Source: Bizionia saleffrena | Lineage (GTDB): Bacteria > Bacteroidota > Bacteroidia > Flavobacteriales > Flavobacteriaceae | Assembly: GCF_008086175.1 (NCBI RefSeq) | Contig: NZ_VSKM01000005.1 | Span: 186,001 to 250,000 of the forward strand | DNA: 64,000 nucleotides | Direction: 5' to 3' | In this document: piece by piece, positions 1 through 9,401 of the stretch | Layout of the letters: every line of letters begins with the position of its first letter | Numbering within the stretch: the first letter of the stretch is position 1 | The notes under the pieces: generated by a model | The model's database searches: none | The model's input: only the letters and a program-made list of their open reading frames with translations | Told to the model about the DNA's origin: nothing | Translations under genes and position numbers: made by a program

Positions 1-113
1 AATAAAAACTATTAAATAGTAACGCTTTGTTAGCCAGGTTATTATTTAAATAGGAGGACTAAGAAGCCCTTTTTCTGAAAAAAGCGCCGGGAAATAAAAC
101 TAAATCGTAAAGT

Positions 114-2582
114 ATGTTTGTATTAAAAAGAGATGGCAAGAAAGAACCGATAATGTTTGATAAAATCACAGCTAGAGTGAGAAAGTTATGCTATGGTTTA
201 AATGAATTGGTAGATCCCGTAAAAGTAGCTATGCGAGTTATTGAAGGGCTTTACGATGGCGTTACAACCATCGAGTTAGACAATTTAGCGGCAGAGCAAG
301 CGGCAACAATGACGACGACTCACCCCGATTATGCCCGTTTAGCGGCACGTATTTCGGTGTCTAATTTGCATAAAAACACCAAGAAAACCTTTAGCGAAGT
401 AATGCATGATTTGTATACTTATGTTAATGATAGAACTGGAAAACATTCCCCTTTATTATCAGATGAGGTGTATAATGTAATTCAGGAAAATAAAGAAAAA
501 TTAGATTCTGCAATAATTTATAACCGTGATTTTAGTTACGATTATTTCGGCTTTAAAACGTTAGAGCGTTCGTACCTTTTAAAATTAAATGGTAAAATTG
601 TCGAAAGACCGCAACACATGTTAATGCGTGTTTCGTTAGGAATTCATTTAAACGATTTAGATTCCGCCCTCGAGACTTACGAGTTAATGTCTAAAAAGTA
701 CTTTACACACGCTACGCCAACATTATTTAACTCTGGTACACCAAAGCCTCAAATGTCGTCTTGTTTCTTATTAACAGTAAAAGACGATAGTATAGATGGT
801 ATTTACGATACGTTAAAGCAAACAGCTAAAATTTCGCAATCGGCGGGAGGCATTGGTTTGTCCATTCATAATGTGCGTGCAACAGGAAGTTATATTGCTG
901 GAACAAATGGTACAAGTAACGGTATTGTGCCTATGTTGAAAGTCTTTAACGATACGGCACGTTACGTAGATCAAGGTGGTGGAAAACGTAAAGGAAGTTT
1001 CGCTATGTATATCGAGCCTTGGCACGCCGATATTATGAGTTTTTTAGACTTAAAGAAAAATCACGGTGCCGAAGAATTACGGGCTAGAGATCTGTTCTAC
1101 GCGATGTGGATGCCAGATTTGTTTATGAAACGTGTAGAACAAAATGCCGAATGGACTTTAATGTGCCCTAACGAGTGCCCTGGATTATGCGATTTACACA
1201 GTGAAGAGTTTGAAGCCTTGTACACGAAATATGAAAGTGAAGGTAAGGGACGTAAAGCGATAAAAGCAAGAGAACTTTGGGAGAAAATATTAGAATCTCA
1301 AATAGAAACAGGTACGCCGTATATGTTGTATAAAGATGCAGCGAACCGTAAATCTAATCAGAAGAATTTAGGAACTATTCGTTCTTCAAATTTATGCACC
1401 GAGATTATGGAGTACACTTCTCCAGATGAGGTTGCTGTTTGTAACTTAGCGTCTATTGCTTTACCAATGTTTATTAAAGACGGAGCATTTGATCATAAAG
1501 AATTGTTCCGAATTACAAAACGTGTAACTAAAAACTTAAATCGTGTCATTGATAGGAATTACTATCCTGTAAAAGAAGCTGAAAATTCAAATTTACGTCA
1601 TAGACCAGTAGGTTTAGGTGTTCAAGGATTAGCGGATGCGTTTATAAAATTGCGTTTACCATTTACAAGTGATAAAGCAAAAAAGCTAAATAAAGATATT
1701 TTTGAAACACTTTACTACGCGGCATTAACCGCAAGTGTGGAAGAAGCAAAGCAAGATGGCCCTTACCAATCGTACGAAGGGAGCCCAATTAGTCAAGGGG
1801 AATTCCAATACAACCTCTGGGGAATTAAGGATGAAGAATTAAGCGGTCGTTGGGATTGGGCGAAATTACGTGAGCAAGTACTTGAGCACGGCGTGCGTAA
1901 CTCGTTATTAGTAGCACCAATGCCTACAGCATCGACTTCTCAAATTTTAGGTAATAATGAATGTTTCGAACCATATACATCTAACATTTATACGCGTCGT
2001 GTATTATCTGGTGAATTTATAGTAGTGAATAAACATTTGCTAGAAGATTTAGTAGAATTAGGACTGTGGAATGATGAGTTAAAGAATGAAATCATGAGAG
2101 CAAATGGATCTATTCAAGAGGTAGATATTATTCCTGATGATATTAAGGAATTATACAAAACGGTTTGGGAGTTGAGTATGAAAGACATTATCGATATGTC
2201 CAGACAACGTGGTTACTTTATCGACCAATCGCAATCACTTAACTTATTCTTAGAGGGGGCTACAATGACGAAATTAACGTCTATGCACTTCTATGCGTGG
2301 AAGAGCGGCTTAAAGACAGGAATGTATTACCTACGTACTAAAAGTGCAGTAGACGCTAAGAAATTTACTGTAACAAAAGCTAAAAAAGAAGCACCTATAG
2401 CCCAAACCGTGAAGGCTAGTGCTGCAGAAGAACAAAAACAAGCCGCGGAGACTGCTACTAAACTTGCTAAAGAAAAAGCGGCAGTAGTAAACACAGAACC
2501 GATGTCGGCTGAAGAAATGAAAGCACTAATAGCACAAGCAAAAGAAGCCGATGAAGACGATTGCTTAATGTGTGGTTCGTAA
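114..2582 (+). CDS. nrdA: Class I ribonucleoside-diphosphate reductase, alpha (large) subunit
   Basis: Reduces ribonucleoside diphosphates to deoxyribonucleotides for DNA synthesis in the cytoplasm, together with the radical-generating beta subunit, which is not in this window and may lie just left of it. The 822-residue protein opens with an ATP-cone (about residues 1-90). The active-site set is visible: Cys217 (in SSCF), Asn426-x-Cys428-x-Glu430 (in NLCTE) and Cys443 form the expected cysteine pair and radical cysteine arrangement. The tail ends in Cys817-x-x-Cys820, the redox shuttle pair that is re-reduced by thioredoxin. An Ala/Lys/Glu-rich linker (about 760-810) joins the barrel to that tail. 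Length is normal for the family. The ATG follows an A-rich leader. A terminator lies just downstream. Family assignment is secure. Confidence 0.97.
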   Translation: MFVLKRDGKKEPIMFDKITARVRKLCYGLNELVDPVKVAMRVIEGLYDGVTTIELDNLAAEQAATMTTTHPDYARLAARISVSNLHKNTKKTFSEVMHDLYTYVNDRTGKHSPLLSDEVYNVIQENKEKLDSAIIYNRDFSYDYFGFKTLERSYLLKLNGKIVERPQHMLMRVSLGIHLNDLDSALETYELMSKKYFTHATPTLFNSGTPKPQMSSCFLLTVKDDSIDGIYDTLKQTAKISQSAGGIGLSIHNVRATGSYIAGTNGTSNGIVPMLKVFNDTARYVDQGGGKRKGSFAMYIEPWHADIMSFLDLKKNHGAEELRARDLFYAMWMPDLFMKRVEQNAEWTLMCPNECPGLCDLHSEEFEALYTKYESEGKGRKAIKARELWEKILESQIETGTPYMLYKDAANRKSNQKNLGTIRSSNLCTEIMEYTSPDEVAVCNLASIALPMFIKDGAFDHKELFRITKRVTKNLNRVIDRNYYPVKEAENSNLRHRPVGLGVQGLADAFIKLRLPFTSDKAKKLNKDIFETLYYAALTASVEEAKQDGPYQSYEGSPISQGEFQYNLWGIKDEELSGRWDWAKLREQVLEHGVRNSLLVAPMPTASTSQILGNNECFEPYTSNIYTRRVLSGEFIVVNKHLLEDLVELGLWNDELKNEIMRANGSIQEVDIIPDDIKELYKTVWELSMKDIIDMSRQRGYFIDQSQSLNLFLEGATMTKLTSMHFYAWKSGLKTGMYYLRTKSAVDAKKFTVTKAKKEAPIAQTVKASAAEEQKQAAETATKLAKEKAAVVNTEPMSAEEMKALIAQAKEADEDDCLMCGS

Positions 2583-2603
2583 ATTTTAATTTTAATATTG
2601 AAG

Positions 2604-2637
2604 AAAAGTACCTTGCATTACGTAAGGTGCTTTTTTT
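2604..2637 (+). terminator. Rho-independent terminator after nrdA
   Basis: An 11-bp stem (left arm 2604-2614, right arm 2624-2634, one G-U pair) is followed by a run of seven T. It lies 22 bases after the nrdA stop. Confidence 0.85.
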
Positions 2638-2759
2638 AGGGCTTTGTTTTAAATGTTAAAACTGTTTTAAAACACTGTTAGTCAGATAAATGGGTATTTT
2701 ATCGAGTGGGTTTAAAAAGTTTATAATAAAAAAAAGAGGGAAAGAAAAAAACATAAAAA

Positions 2760-2899
2760 AAAGGCATAATTGAAATATGCCTCTTGGTCAAAATTTAAAA
2801 TTAGGTGTAGGATCCAATTTTATTTAAGAAGATGAGAAAACCTCATTTCCTATTTCATTCCTCAAAGGAACGAAATTAGATTCTTCTTACCAAGTTAAA
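2760..2899 (-). ncRNA. Candidate structured small RNA on the minus strand (about 140 nt)
   Basis: Read on the minus strand, this gene-free stretch folds into a branched RNA. A closing helix CTTGGT/ACCAAG pairs 2889-2894 with 2783-2788. Next to it is a 7-bp helix (2882-2888 with 2826-2832) that encloses two hairpins: 2867-2875 with 2853-2861, and a short ATGAG/CTCAT hairpin at 2832-2846. A third hairpin (AAAATTGG with CC-T-AATTTT) lies in the 3' part. The 3' end is a 6-bp hairpin (2763-2781) followed by eight U. One base pair of the 2853-2875 hairpin is G-U on the minus strand but A-C on the plus strand, so the minus strand is the likely sense. A TAnnTTTA -10 box lies at 2913-2906. I do not recognise the RNA family. 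Confidence 0.55.
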
Positions 2900-2905
2900 T
2901 ATTTC

Positions 2906-2913
2906 TAAACATA
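2906..2913 (-). promoter_or_regulatory. Candidate -10 box for the minus-strand small RNA
   Basis: On the minus strand this reads TATGTTTA, a one-base variant of the Bacteroidota TAnnTTTG box. It predicts a start near 2899, a few bases before the closing helix of the structured RNA. No clear -33 element is seen. Confidence 0.4.
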
Positions 2914-3017
2914 TAATACTGTTTTCAATCCACTAGAAAAGTGCGTGATTGAGAGAGATTATTTGTCTATGTAACAACTCTTGTAAAAAACATATCAAGA
3001 GTAAAATAATATTAAAC

Positions 3018-3971
3018 ATGGAAACATTAAGTTTTTATAAAGTGGCTATTTTAAATAAAGCCGGCGAGGAGCAAGTCTTAAATCGTTTTAATGGCGAGGT
3101 TGATTTTTTAGAAATTTGCGATAATTTCTATAATTTTTTGACAAATAACATAATTCATTATTTTGATAATAATGGAAATAAAAGAACTTTTTCAATAAGT
3201 TCTGAAGTACAATATTCAAAAGATACAAGGAGTATATCCACGTATTTTGATTCAGCCTATACTGGGCAATCTTTAGATATTAGAAATGGAGTAACCAATG
3301 AATTGGTTTATCCAGTTTCAAAAAAAGAATTCCAAAGCAGAAAAATGTTCTCTTTTTTTTATATACCTAAAAATTCTAAGTACGGCTATGTGGTTTTTCA
3401 AAATAAATCTAAACATGGTATTAAAGTAGTGTTTGAAACACAATCTCAAAAATTTTTAAATGAATCTGGGTATAAAGATTATCGTATTATACTCAGTCCA
3501 GGGTTAAACTTTAATTATTTGTCTAAAATGATTGAAAACGGAAAACTCAAAAAAGTTAGATTAATTAATTACATTCTTTCTCAGGATATTCAAATGTCTT
3601 TATGGGATAGTATTAATTTAAGTTCGAAAGATCATGAGATTAGGGAGTTGAAATTTAATAGTAAAACTGAGAATAACTTATTCAAGCAGGAACTTAATAG
3701 TCTTTTTTTTTCAAAATTAATTAATAACGAAAAAATTAATTTTATGGGTGAATACGAGGTTGATGAAATTTCATTTGAAATAACTTGCGATGGTTGTTCA
3801 AAAACTTTTTATGTGAAGGACAGAAGTAAAGTTAGGCCTAATGTTAATGTGTCATCGGGTATGGAATATATTTCTGGAGAGCCTACTAATGACTCTATGG
3901 TCAAGATAAGTCTCGGTTTAATAAACGATTTGAGAAGCTATAAAGATCTCGATTTTATAGAAGCAGCCTAA
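3018..3971 (+). CDS. Uncharacterised cytoplasmic protein
   Basis: 317 residues from the ATG at 3018. A TTG 69 bases upstream would add 23 residues of low-complexity leader and is less likely. I do not recognise the family. No signal peptide or membrane segment is visible. The protein is rich in Asn, Lys, Ser and aromatic residues, and has one CxxC pair (CDGC) about 50 residues from the C-terminus that could bind metal. The gene is noticeably more AT-rich than nrdA and sucA on either side and is alone on its strand, which fits an accessory gene. It converges on sucB and shares a two-way terminator with it. The Cys pair and the isolated position are observations; no function can be assigned. 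Confidence 0.75.
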   Translation: METLSFYKVAILNKAGEEQVLNRFNGEVDFLEICDNFYNFLTNNIIHYFDNNGNKRTFSISSEVQYSKDTRSISTYFDSAYTGQSLDIRNGVTNELVYPVSKKEFQSRKMFSFFYIPKNSKYGYVVFQNKSKHGIKVVFETQSQKFLNESGYKDYRIILSPGLNFNYLSKMIENGKLKKVRLINYILSQDIQMSLWDSINLSSKDHEIRELKFNSKTENNLFKQELNSLFFSKLINNEKINFMGEYEVDEISFEITCDGCSKTFYVKDRSKVRPNVNVSSGMEYISGEPTNDSMVKISLGLINDLRSYKDLDFIEAA

Positions 3972-3974
3972 ACA

Positions 3975-4005
3975 AAAAAAAGCATCCTGAAAAGGATGCT
4001 TTTTA
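3975..4005. terminator. Bidirectional terminator between the 317-residue gene and sucB
   Basis: AAAAAGCATCC pairs with GGATGCTTTTT around a 6-base loop, with A and T runs on opposite sides, so it can stop transcription from both directions. An almost identical hairpin occurs at 38937-38966. Confidence 0.85.
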
Positions 4006-4024
4006 AGTTTATATAATAGAGATA

Positions 4025-5281
4025 CTATAGCTCTAATGCTCTTTTAATATCATTGTCCATTAATAATTCAGTTGGGTTTTCTAAAGCCTCTTTAATAGCG
4101 ACTAAGAAACCAACACTTACTTTACCATCAATAATTCTGTGATCGTAAGATAACGCGACATACATAATAGGTCTAATTTCAACGTGTCCGTCTATAGCAA
4201 CTGGGCGCTCAACAATGTTGTGCATTCCTAAGATACCACTTTGAGGAGGGTTTATAATTGGAGTTGATAACATACTTCCAAACACACCACCATTAGAGAT
4301 TGTAAACGTACCACCTGTCATTTCATCGACAGTGATTTTTCCATCTCTAGCTCTAAGTGCTAAACGTTTTACTTCAGCTTCAACACCTCTAAACGACAAG
4401 TTTTCTGCATTTCTAATTACGGGTACCATCAATCCTTTTGGACCCGAAACAGCAATACTAACATCTACGAAATCGTAAGTTAACATTTCTTTTCCGTCGA
4501 TCATAGAGTTGACCTCTGGGTACATTTTTAAAGCTCTTACCACTGCCAATGTGAAGAAAGACATAAATCCTAATCCAACACCGTGCTTCGCTTTAAAGGT
4601 TTCTTTATATTCTTTTCTTAGCTCAAAAACGGGAGTCATATCAACTTCGTTAAACGTCGTTAACATTGCCGTTGTATTTTTCGCTTCTACTAAACGCTCT
4701 GCTACTTTACGACGTAACATAGACATTTTACTATTATGAGAACTTCTATTTCCTCCAGAAGGGGTTCCCATAGAAGGTACCGCTTTTACAGCATCATCTT
4801 TAGTAATACGTCCGTCTTTACCTGTTCCAGTAACTGCCTTCGCATCCATTCCTTTTTCTGCTAAAACTTTTCTAGCTGCAGGACTTGTAACGCCAGAAGC
4901 ATACGTTTCTTTTGCTGGGTTTTCTGCTTTAGGAGTGGTTTCTTTTTTTGCTTTAGCAAGGTCTTTTTTAGCGTTGGCGTCGCCGTCTTCGTCAGCACCT
5001 TCAGATGTTGATGGCGCTTCAGATGATGAGCCTTTTGGTGCGCTAGCACTTGTGTCTATTAAACAGATCACTTGACCAACTTCTACCGCGTCTCCTTCTT
5101 CAGCTTTTAAAGTAATAATACCACTAGCTTCTGCAGGAAGTTCTAAGGTTGCCTTATCGCTATCTACTTCGGCAATGGCTTGATCTTTTTCAACATAATC
5201 ACCATCTTGTACTAACCATTCTGCTATTTCAACTTCTGTAATAGATTCTCCAGGAGAAGGTACTTTCATTTCTAAAATCAT
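4025..5281 (-). CDS. sucB: 2-oxoglutarate dehydrogenase E2 (dihydrolipoyllysine succinyltransferase)
   Basis: Core subunit of the 2-oxoglutarate dehydrogenase complex of the TCA cycle; moves the succinyl group from lipoate to CoA. Domains in order over 418 residues: lipoyl domain (1-77) with the lipoylated Lys43 in the motif DSDKATLE; an Ala/Lys/Glu/Pro-rich swinging linker (about 80-130); an E3/E1-binding domain (about 133-170, beginning [10 protein letters not shown]); and the acetyltransferase-type catalytic domain (about 185-418) with the active-site His381 and Asp385 in SYDHRIIDG. Length is typical of single-lipoyl SucB. It follows sucA by 54 bases on the same strand, so the two are probably co-transcribed. 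The E3 gene is not in the window. Confidence 0.97.
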   Translation of the reverse strand: MILEMKVPSPGESITEVEIAEWLVQDGDYVEKDQAIAEVDSDKATLELPAEASGIITLKAEEGDAVEVGQVICLIDTSASAPKGSSSEAPSTSEGADEDGDANAKKDLAKAKKETTPKAENPAKETYASGVTSPAARKVLAEKGMDAKAVTGTGKDGRITKDDAVKAVPSMGTPSGGNRSSHNSKMSMLRRKVAERLVEAKNTTAMLTTFNEVDMTPVFELRKEYKETFKAKHGVGLGFMSFFTLAVVRALKMYPEVNSMIDGKEMLTYDFVDVSIAVSGPKGLMVPVIRNAENLSFRGVEAEVKRLALRARDGKITVDEMTGGTFTISNGGVFGSMLSTPIINPPQSGILGMHNIVERPVAIDGHVEIRPIMYVALSYDHRIIDGKVSVGFLVAIKEALENPTELLMDNDIKRALEL

Positions 5282-5335
5282 CGTAATGTAATTTTATGTT
5301 TTGTTTATTTTACTTTTTTCGATACGTTCAAAGAC

Positions 5336-8095
5336 TTATCTCTGATTGTTTTTTGTTTTATCAAAAACAAAATCTATAACCTCTTTATGTCTCGCTTTCG
5401 ATCGTACTGCGCTACCAGCTGCTGGCGCTCCGTATGGTCTTCTTGAGGCCAATCTGAAGTTTCTCGCGTCGTCCAAATGCATTAACATATGGCTGTAGGC
5501 TCCCATATTTTTAGGCTCTTCTTGTGCCCAGACAATATCGTCTGCATTTTTATATTTTGATAAAATGGCTTTAATAGCTTTAATTGGTAACGGGAATAAT
5601 TGTTCGATTCTAACCAAGGCAACGTCATCTCTTTTAAGATTTTCGCGCTCTTCATCAAGATCGTAATAGAACTTTCCTGTTAGTAAAACTAATGTTTTTA
5701 TTTTATTTACATCGCTATTCTCGTCATCTATTAGTGTTTTAAACGAACCGTTTGCGAAACTTTCTACTGTAGAAACACATTTTGGATGACGTAATAAACT
5801 TTTCGGCGTAAATATAATAAGTGGTTTTCTAAAATTAGATTTCATTTGTCTTCTTAACAAATGAAACATATTTTCGGGCGTTGTACAATCGGCTACATAC
5901 ATATTGTCTTTAGCACATAATTGTAAATAACGCTCCATTCTTCCCGAAGAATGCTCTGCACCTTGCCCTTCGTATCCGTGCGGGAGTAACATTACTAACC
6001 CGTTTTGCGTTTTCCACTTGTCTTCTGCAGCAGAGATGTATTGGTCCAACATAATTTGCGCACCATTACTAAAATCTCCAAATTGTGCTTCCCAAATGGT
6101 TAATGTATTCGGGCTTGCCATTGCGTAACCGTAATCGAAACCTACAACACCGTACTCAGAAAGTAACGAATTATAAATATAGAAATTACCTTGTTTATCG
6201 TTAAGTTGGTTAAGTAATAAAATTTCTTCTTCGCTATCTTCAACCTTTACTACAGCATGACGGTGAGAGAATGTTCCTCTTTCCACATCTTGACCAGAAA
6301 TTCTAACATCGTAACCTTCGTCTAAAAGGGTTCCGTATGCCAAATGTTCGGCCATTGACCAATCTAATCTATTCTCGTCGAACATTTTTTGTCTAGATTG
6401 TATTAGACGTTCAATTTTACGAATAAATTTTTTGTCTTTAGGCAAATTAGAAATCACTTTTGTAATTTCCGTTAGTTTTTCAATACTCGTTGTGGTGTCT
6501 ACAGTTTCCATCATTTTATGCTCATCTACGCGCTCGAAATCTTTCCATGTTTCGTGCATAAAAGGTGTAATGACAGTTTTGTCTTCTTTTCTAGAATCTA
6601 CTAATTTCTCTTCTAGAGCATCTTTGTATATTTTTTCTAAGTTCTTAACATAATTATCGTCGATAAGACCACTCGCTTTTAATTTAGCGGTGTAAATGTC
6701 TCTCGGGTTATCGTGTTTAGCAATTGCTTTATATAACTTAGGTTGTGTAAAGCGGGGTTCATCTCCTTCATTATGGCCATATTTTCTATAGCCTAATAAA
6801 TCAATAAATACATCGCGTTTAAATTTCATTCTAAAATCTAGTGCAAATAATGTAGCGTGCACAACCGCTTCGGCATCGTCGGCATTTACGTGTAATACTG
6901 GTGATAATGTTACTTTACCAACATCTGTACAATAGGTACTAGATCGTGCATCTAAATAATTTGTGGTAAAACCAATTTGATTATTTATAACGATATGAAT
7001 AGTTCCATTGGTTTTATAACCATCTAATTGCGCCATCTGAACAAGTTCGTAAACTAATCCTTGACCTGCAATAGCGGCATCTCCATGCACTATTATGGGG
7101 AGCACTTTACTAAAATCATCTTTATAAGATCGGTCTTGTTTTGCTCTTACAATACCTTCTACAACGGCTCCTACTGTTTCTAAATGAGACGGGTTAGGAG
7201 CAACGGTTAAGTTTATTTCTTTTCCAGATTTTGATTCGCGATGACTTGTCCAACCTAAGTGGTATTTAACGTCCCCATCGAATACTTTCTCTTCGTAATC
7301 TTTGCCATCAAACTCATTAAAAATGTCTTTAGCAGATTTTCCAAAAATGTTTGTAAGAGTACTTAATCGTCCACGGTGAGACATTCCCATTACAAATTCT
7401 TTAACACCATACTCGGCTGCTTTATCTATAACAGCATCTAAGGCAGGAATTAAAGTTTCACCACCTTCTAAAGAGAAACGCTTTTGTCCCACATATTTTG
7501 TGTGTAAAAAGGTTTCAAAAGAAACGGCTTCATTTAATTTTTTAAGAATATGTTTTTTTTCATCGTTAGAAAACTTAGGTTGATTGTTACCAACATTAAG
7601 TTTGTCTTGAATCCATTTAAGTTCTTCAGGTTTACGAATGTACATATACTCCACACCAATAGAATGACAGTATACTTGCTCTAAATGTTCGATTATTTTT
7701 AGTAGCGTTTGTGGGCCACCATAACCTAACATTTCTCCAGCATTGAAACTAGTTTCTAAATCTGAATGGGATAAACCAAAGTGTTCTATTCCTAAGGTTG
7801 GCGCATATTTTCTACGCTCTCTTACCGGGTTTGTTTTAGTAAATAAATGACCACGTGTTCTGTAGCCATGTATTAAGTTTAAGACCTGGAACTCTTTTAA
7901 GACATGTTCTGGGATTTTAGTAGATACACTTTCAACTGCCTTACCTTCCATTCCGTAGTTTTCACTACCAAAATCGTAACCTTGAAAAAAGGCTCTCCAA
8001 CTAGGCTCAACTGAATCGGGGTTTTCTAAATATTGATCATATAAATCAGCAAAGTATGCTGTATGTGCTGCGTTTAAAAAGGAATATTTATCCAT
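5336..8095 (-). CDS. sucA: 2-oxoglutarate dehydrogenase E1 (thiamine-dependent)
   Basis: Decarboxylates 2-oxoglutarate with thiamine diphosphate and passes the succinyl group to lipoyl-SucB. At 919 residues it has the normal size. The N-terminus carries the short SucB-docking segment (first 40 residues, with the pattern YxxYLENPxSVxxSWRAFF). The thiamine-binding half contains the MGMSHRGRLS motif and a GDAAIAGQGLVYE segment. The transketolase-like half contains the MLLPHGYEGQGAEHSSGRMERYLQ-type block. The protein ends in the usual C-terminal region with GAPAAGSAVRSKAR. It is the first gene of the sucA-sucB pair. A decayed beta-barrel gene diverges from its 5' end. Confidence 0.97.
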   Translation of the reverse strand: MDKYSFLNAAHTAYFADLYDQYLENPDSVEPSWRAFFQGYDFGSENYGMEGKAVESVSTKIPEHVLKEFQVLNLIHGYRTRGHLFTKTNPVRERRKYAPTLGIEHFGLSHSDLETSFNAGEMLGYGGPQTLLKIIEHLEQVYCHSIGVEYMYIRKPEELKWIQDKLNVGNNQPKFSNDEKKHILKKLNEAVSFETFLHTKYVGQKRFSLEGGETLIPALDAVIDKAAEYGVKEFVMGMSHRGRLSTLTNIFGKSAKDIFNEFDGKDYEEKVFDGDVKYHLGWTSHRESKSGKEINLTVAPNPSHLETVGAVVEGIVRAKQDRSYKDDFSKVLPIIVHGDAAIAGQGLVYELVQMAQLDGYKTNGTIHIVINNQIGFTTNYLDARSSTYCTDVGKVTLSPVLHVNADDAEAVVHATLFALDFRMKFKRDVFIDLLGYRKYGHNEGDEPRFTQPKLYKAIAKHDNPRDIYTAKLKASGLIDDNYVKNLEKIYKDALEEKLVDSRKEDKTVITPFMHETWKDFERVDEHKMMETVDTTTSIEKLTEITKVISNLPKDKKFIRKIERLIQSRQKMFDENRLDWSMAEHLAYGTLLDEGYDVRISGQDVERGTFSHRHAVVKVEDSEEEILLLNQLNDKQGNFYIYNSLLSEYGVVGFDYGYAMASPNTLTIWEAQFGDFSNGAQIMLDQYISAAEDKWKTQNGLVMLLPHGYEGQGAEHSSGRMERYLQLCAKDNMYVADCTTPENMFHLLRRQMKSNFRKPLIIFTPKSLLRHPKCVSTVESFANGSFKTLIDDENSDVNKIKTLVLLTGKFYYDLDEERENLKRDDVALVRIEQLFPLPIKAIKAILSKYKNADDIVWAQEEPKNMGAYSHMLMHLDDARNFRLASRRPYGAPAAGSAVRSKARHKEVIDFVFDKTKNNQR

Positions 8096-8210
8096 TATAA
8101 AATTTAAGACGGGTTCGCTTCAACAAAATTTTATCAAAAATACAATAATTACCAAAATTAGACCTCCTTTTAGTATATTTATAACATCTTTTTATTTTAA
8201 TTCCTTTTCG

Positions 8211-8748
8211 ATGATAAAAAACACTTCTTTTCCATTGAGAAACCGATTTTTTTTGTTTCGTTTCTCTCTTTTTTTGGGGTGGCCAACGCGCAATTTGCAC
8301 ATAAAGACGCTACTGTTGATATCTGGGATCGCGTGCGGTTTTGAGGGGGCTTAGGTTTAAGTACTGGGAGTGGTTTTTTTAGTGCCACTGTTTCACCAAG
8401 TGCTATTTATGAATTTAACCCAATGTTTGGGGTAGGCGTTGGTTTAAGTGTTACATATACGAAACGGAAAAATTTTTATAAAGCGACTGTTTTTGGAAGT
8501 AGCCTTATTGGTTTGTTTTCTCCCATTCAAGAGCTACAATTATCGGCAGAATTTGAAGCGTTTTTAGTCACGAGAAACTTTGATAACCTACTATTTAAAG
8601 ATGACCAATACTGGTATCCAGCCTTGTTTTAGGCGTTGGGTATAGAACGCAAAATGTTACTGTTGGCATACGCTGCAATGTATTGTATAACGGTGATAAA
8701 AGTATTTATGCGAACGCATGGATGCCATTTATTAGGGTTTATTTCTAA
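8211..8748 (+). pseudogene. Decayed small outer-membrane beta-barrel protein gene
   Basis: Reading across three frames gives one coherent secreted barrel protein of about 178 residues. A signal peptide (ending VANAQ) starts from the ATG at 8211 but is knocked out of frame within the T-rich run near 8245-8275. The body reads in a second frame from about 8264 with a TGA at 8342-8344, where a Gly-rich WDRVRF-GGLG strand is expected. The C-terminal strands (beginning LVLGVGYRTQNV) resume in another frame after 8623 and end at TAA 8746-8748 with the terminal aromatic residue typical of barrels. From memory, intact flavobacterial homologues at this place beside sucA are often labelled 'alpha-ketoglutarate decarboxylase', which I think is a neighbour-derived misnomer. 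Two frameshifts plus one stop make a sequencing error unlikely. Confidence 0.8.
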
Positions 8749-8833
8749 CTAAAATAAGACATCTCTAAATAACGAGTAATTTTTTACCTTCACAACTCTT
8801 TTTTTGTTACTTAAGATAAATTTGTCCTTTAAT

Positions 8834-8847
8834 ATGATATTTATCAT
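8834..8847. promoter_or_regulatory. FNR/CRP-type operator upstream of the nos cluster
   Basis: ATGATATTTATCAT contains TGAT-N4-ATCA, the FNR/CRP-family core. Its centre is about 43 bases before the start predicted from the -10 box at 8870-8877, the classic activator position. This fits oxygen- or nitrogen-oxide-responsive control of N2O respiration. Confidence 0.65.
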
Positions 8848-8869
8848 GTTATATGTCTTTGCATAGTTT

Positions 8870-8877
8870 TATTTTTG
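8870..8877 (+). promoter_or_regulatory. -10 box of the nos cluster promoter
   Basis: TATTTTTG is an exact match to the Bacteroidota TAnnTTTG element. It is 20 bases upstream of the cytochrome c start codon and correctly placed relative to the FNR-type palindrome. Confidence 0.55.
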
Positions 8878-8897
8878 TTTAATAAAACTTATAAATA

Positions 8898-9401
8898 ATG
8901 AAAACAACACTAAAATTAATCACCGTATTGCTTGTAACACTACTTGTGAGTTGTGGAGGCAAGGAAGAAAAGAAGAAAGAAAAAATCTCCTATCCTAAGA
9001 AAGAACCAACAGAACAGACGACGACACCTAAAGAAGAAAATGTTCCTGCATCAAAAAGAATAGATTTAGCCAATAAAGGTATCGGCCCAATTACATCTGT
9101 AGATTTAAGTAATCCTGTAGATCAAAAGATGGTGACACATGGGGCAGATGTTTATAAAAAAATGTGTACTGCTTGTCATAGAATAGATAAAAAATTTATT
9201 GGTCCAGCACCAACTGGTATTTTAGAGCGTAGAACTCCAGAATGGGTAATGAATATGATTTTGAACCCACAAGAAATGACTCAAAGAGATCCTTTAGCAA
9301 AAGAGTTATTAATGGAATTTAATGGTTCTCCAATGGCTAACCAAGGTTTAACTGAAAAAGATGCTAGAGCAGTTTTAGAATATTTTAGAACTCTAGAATA
9401 A
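8898..9401 (+). CDS. Monohaem c-type cytochrome lipoprotein of the nos cluster
   Basis: Probable periplasmic electron carrier delivering electrons to nitrous oxide reductase. The 167-residue protein has a lipoprotein signal (LLVSCGG, Cys near residue 20), a charged Lys/Glu/Thr linker, and one class I cytochrome c domain with the haem-binding motif Cys90-Thr-Ala-Cys93-His94. A Met in the segment GSPMANQGL is the likely sixth haem ligand. Position directly upstream of nosZ and downstream of an FNR-type site is typical of clade II nos clusters, which lack NosR and use dedicated cytochromes. Family is certain; the electron-donor role is inferred from context. Confidence 0.9.
   Translation: MKTTLKLITVLLVTLLVSCGGKEEKKKEKISYPKKEPTEQTTTPKEENVPASKRIDLANKGIGPITSVDLSNPVDQKMVTHGADVYKKMCTACHRIDKKFIGPAPTGILERRTPEWVMNMILNPQEMTQRDPLAKELLMEFNGSPMANQGLTEKDARAVLEYFRTLE

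Noticed and set aside
2949-3017. TTG start 23 codons before the ATG at 3018
   Set aside because: The extra residues are low-complexity with three cysteines and no conserved look; the ATG with an A-rich leader is the better start.
8088-8388. Minus-strand frames opposite the start of the decayed barrel gene
   Set aside because: Basic, low-complexity translations antisense to a convincing three-frame pseudogene.
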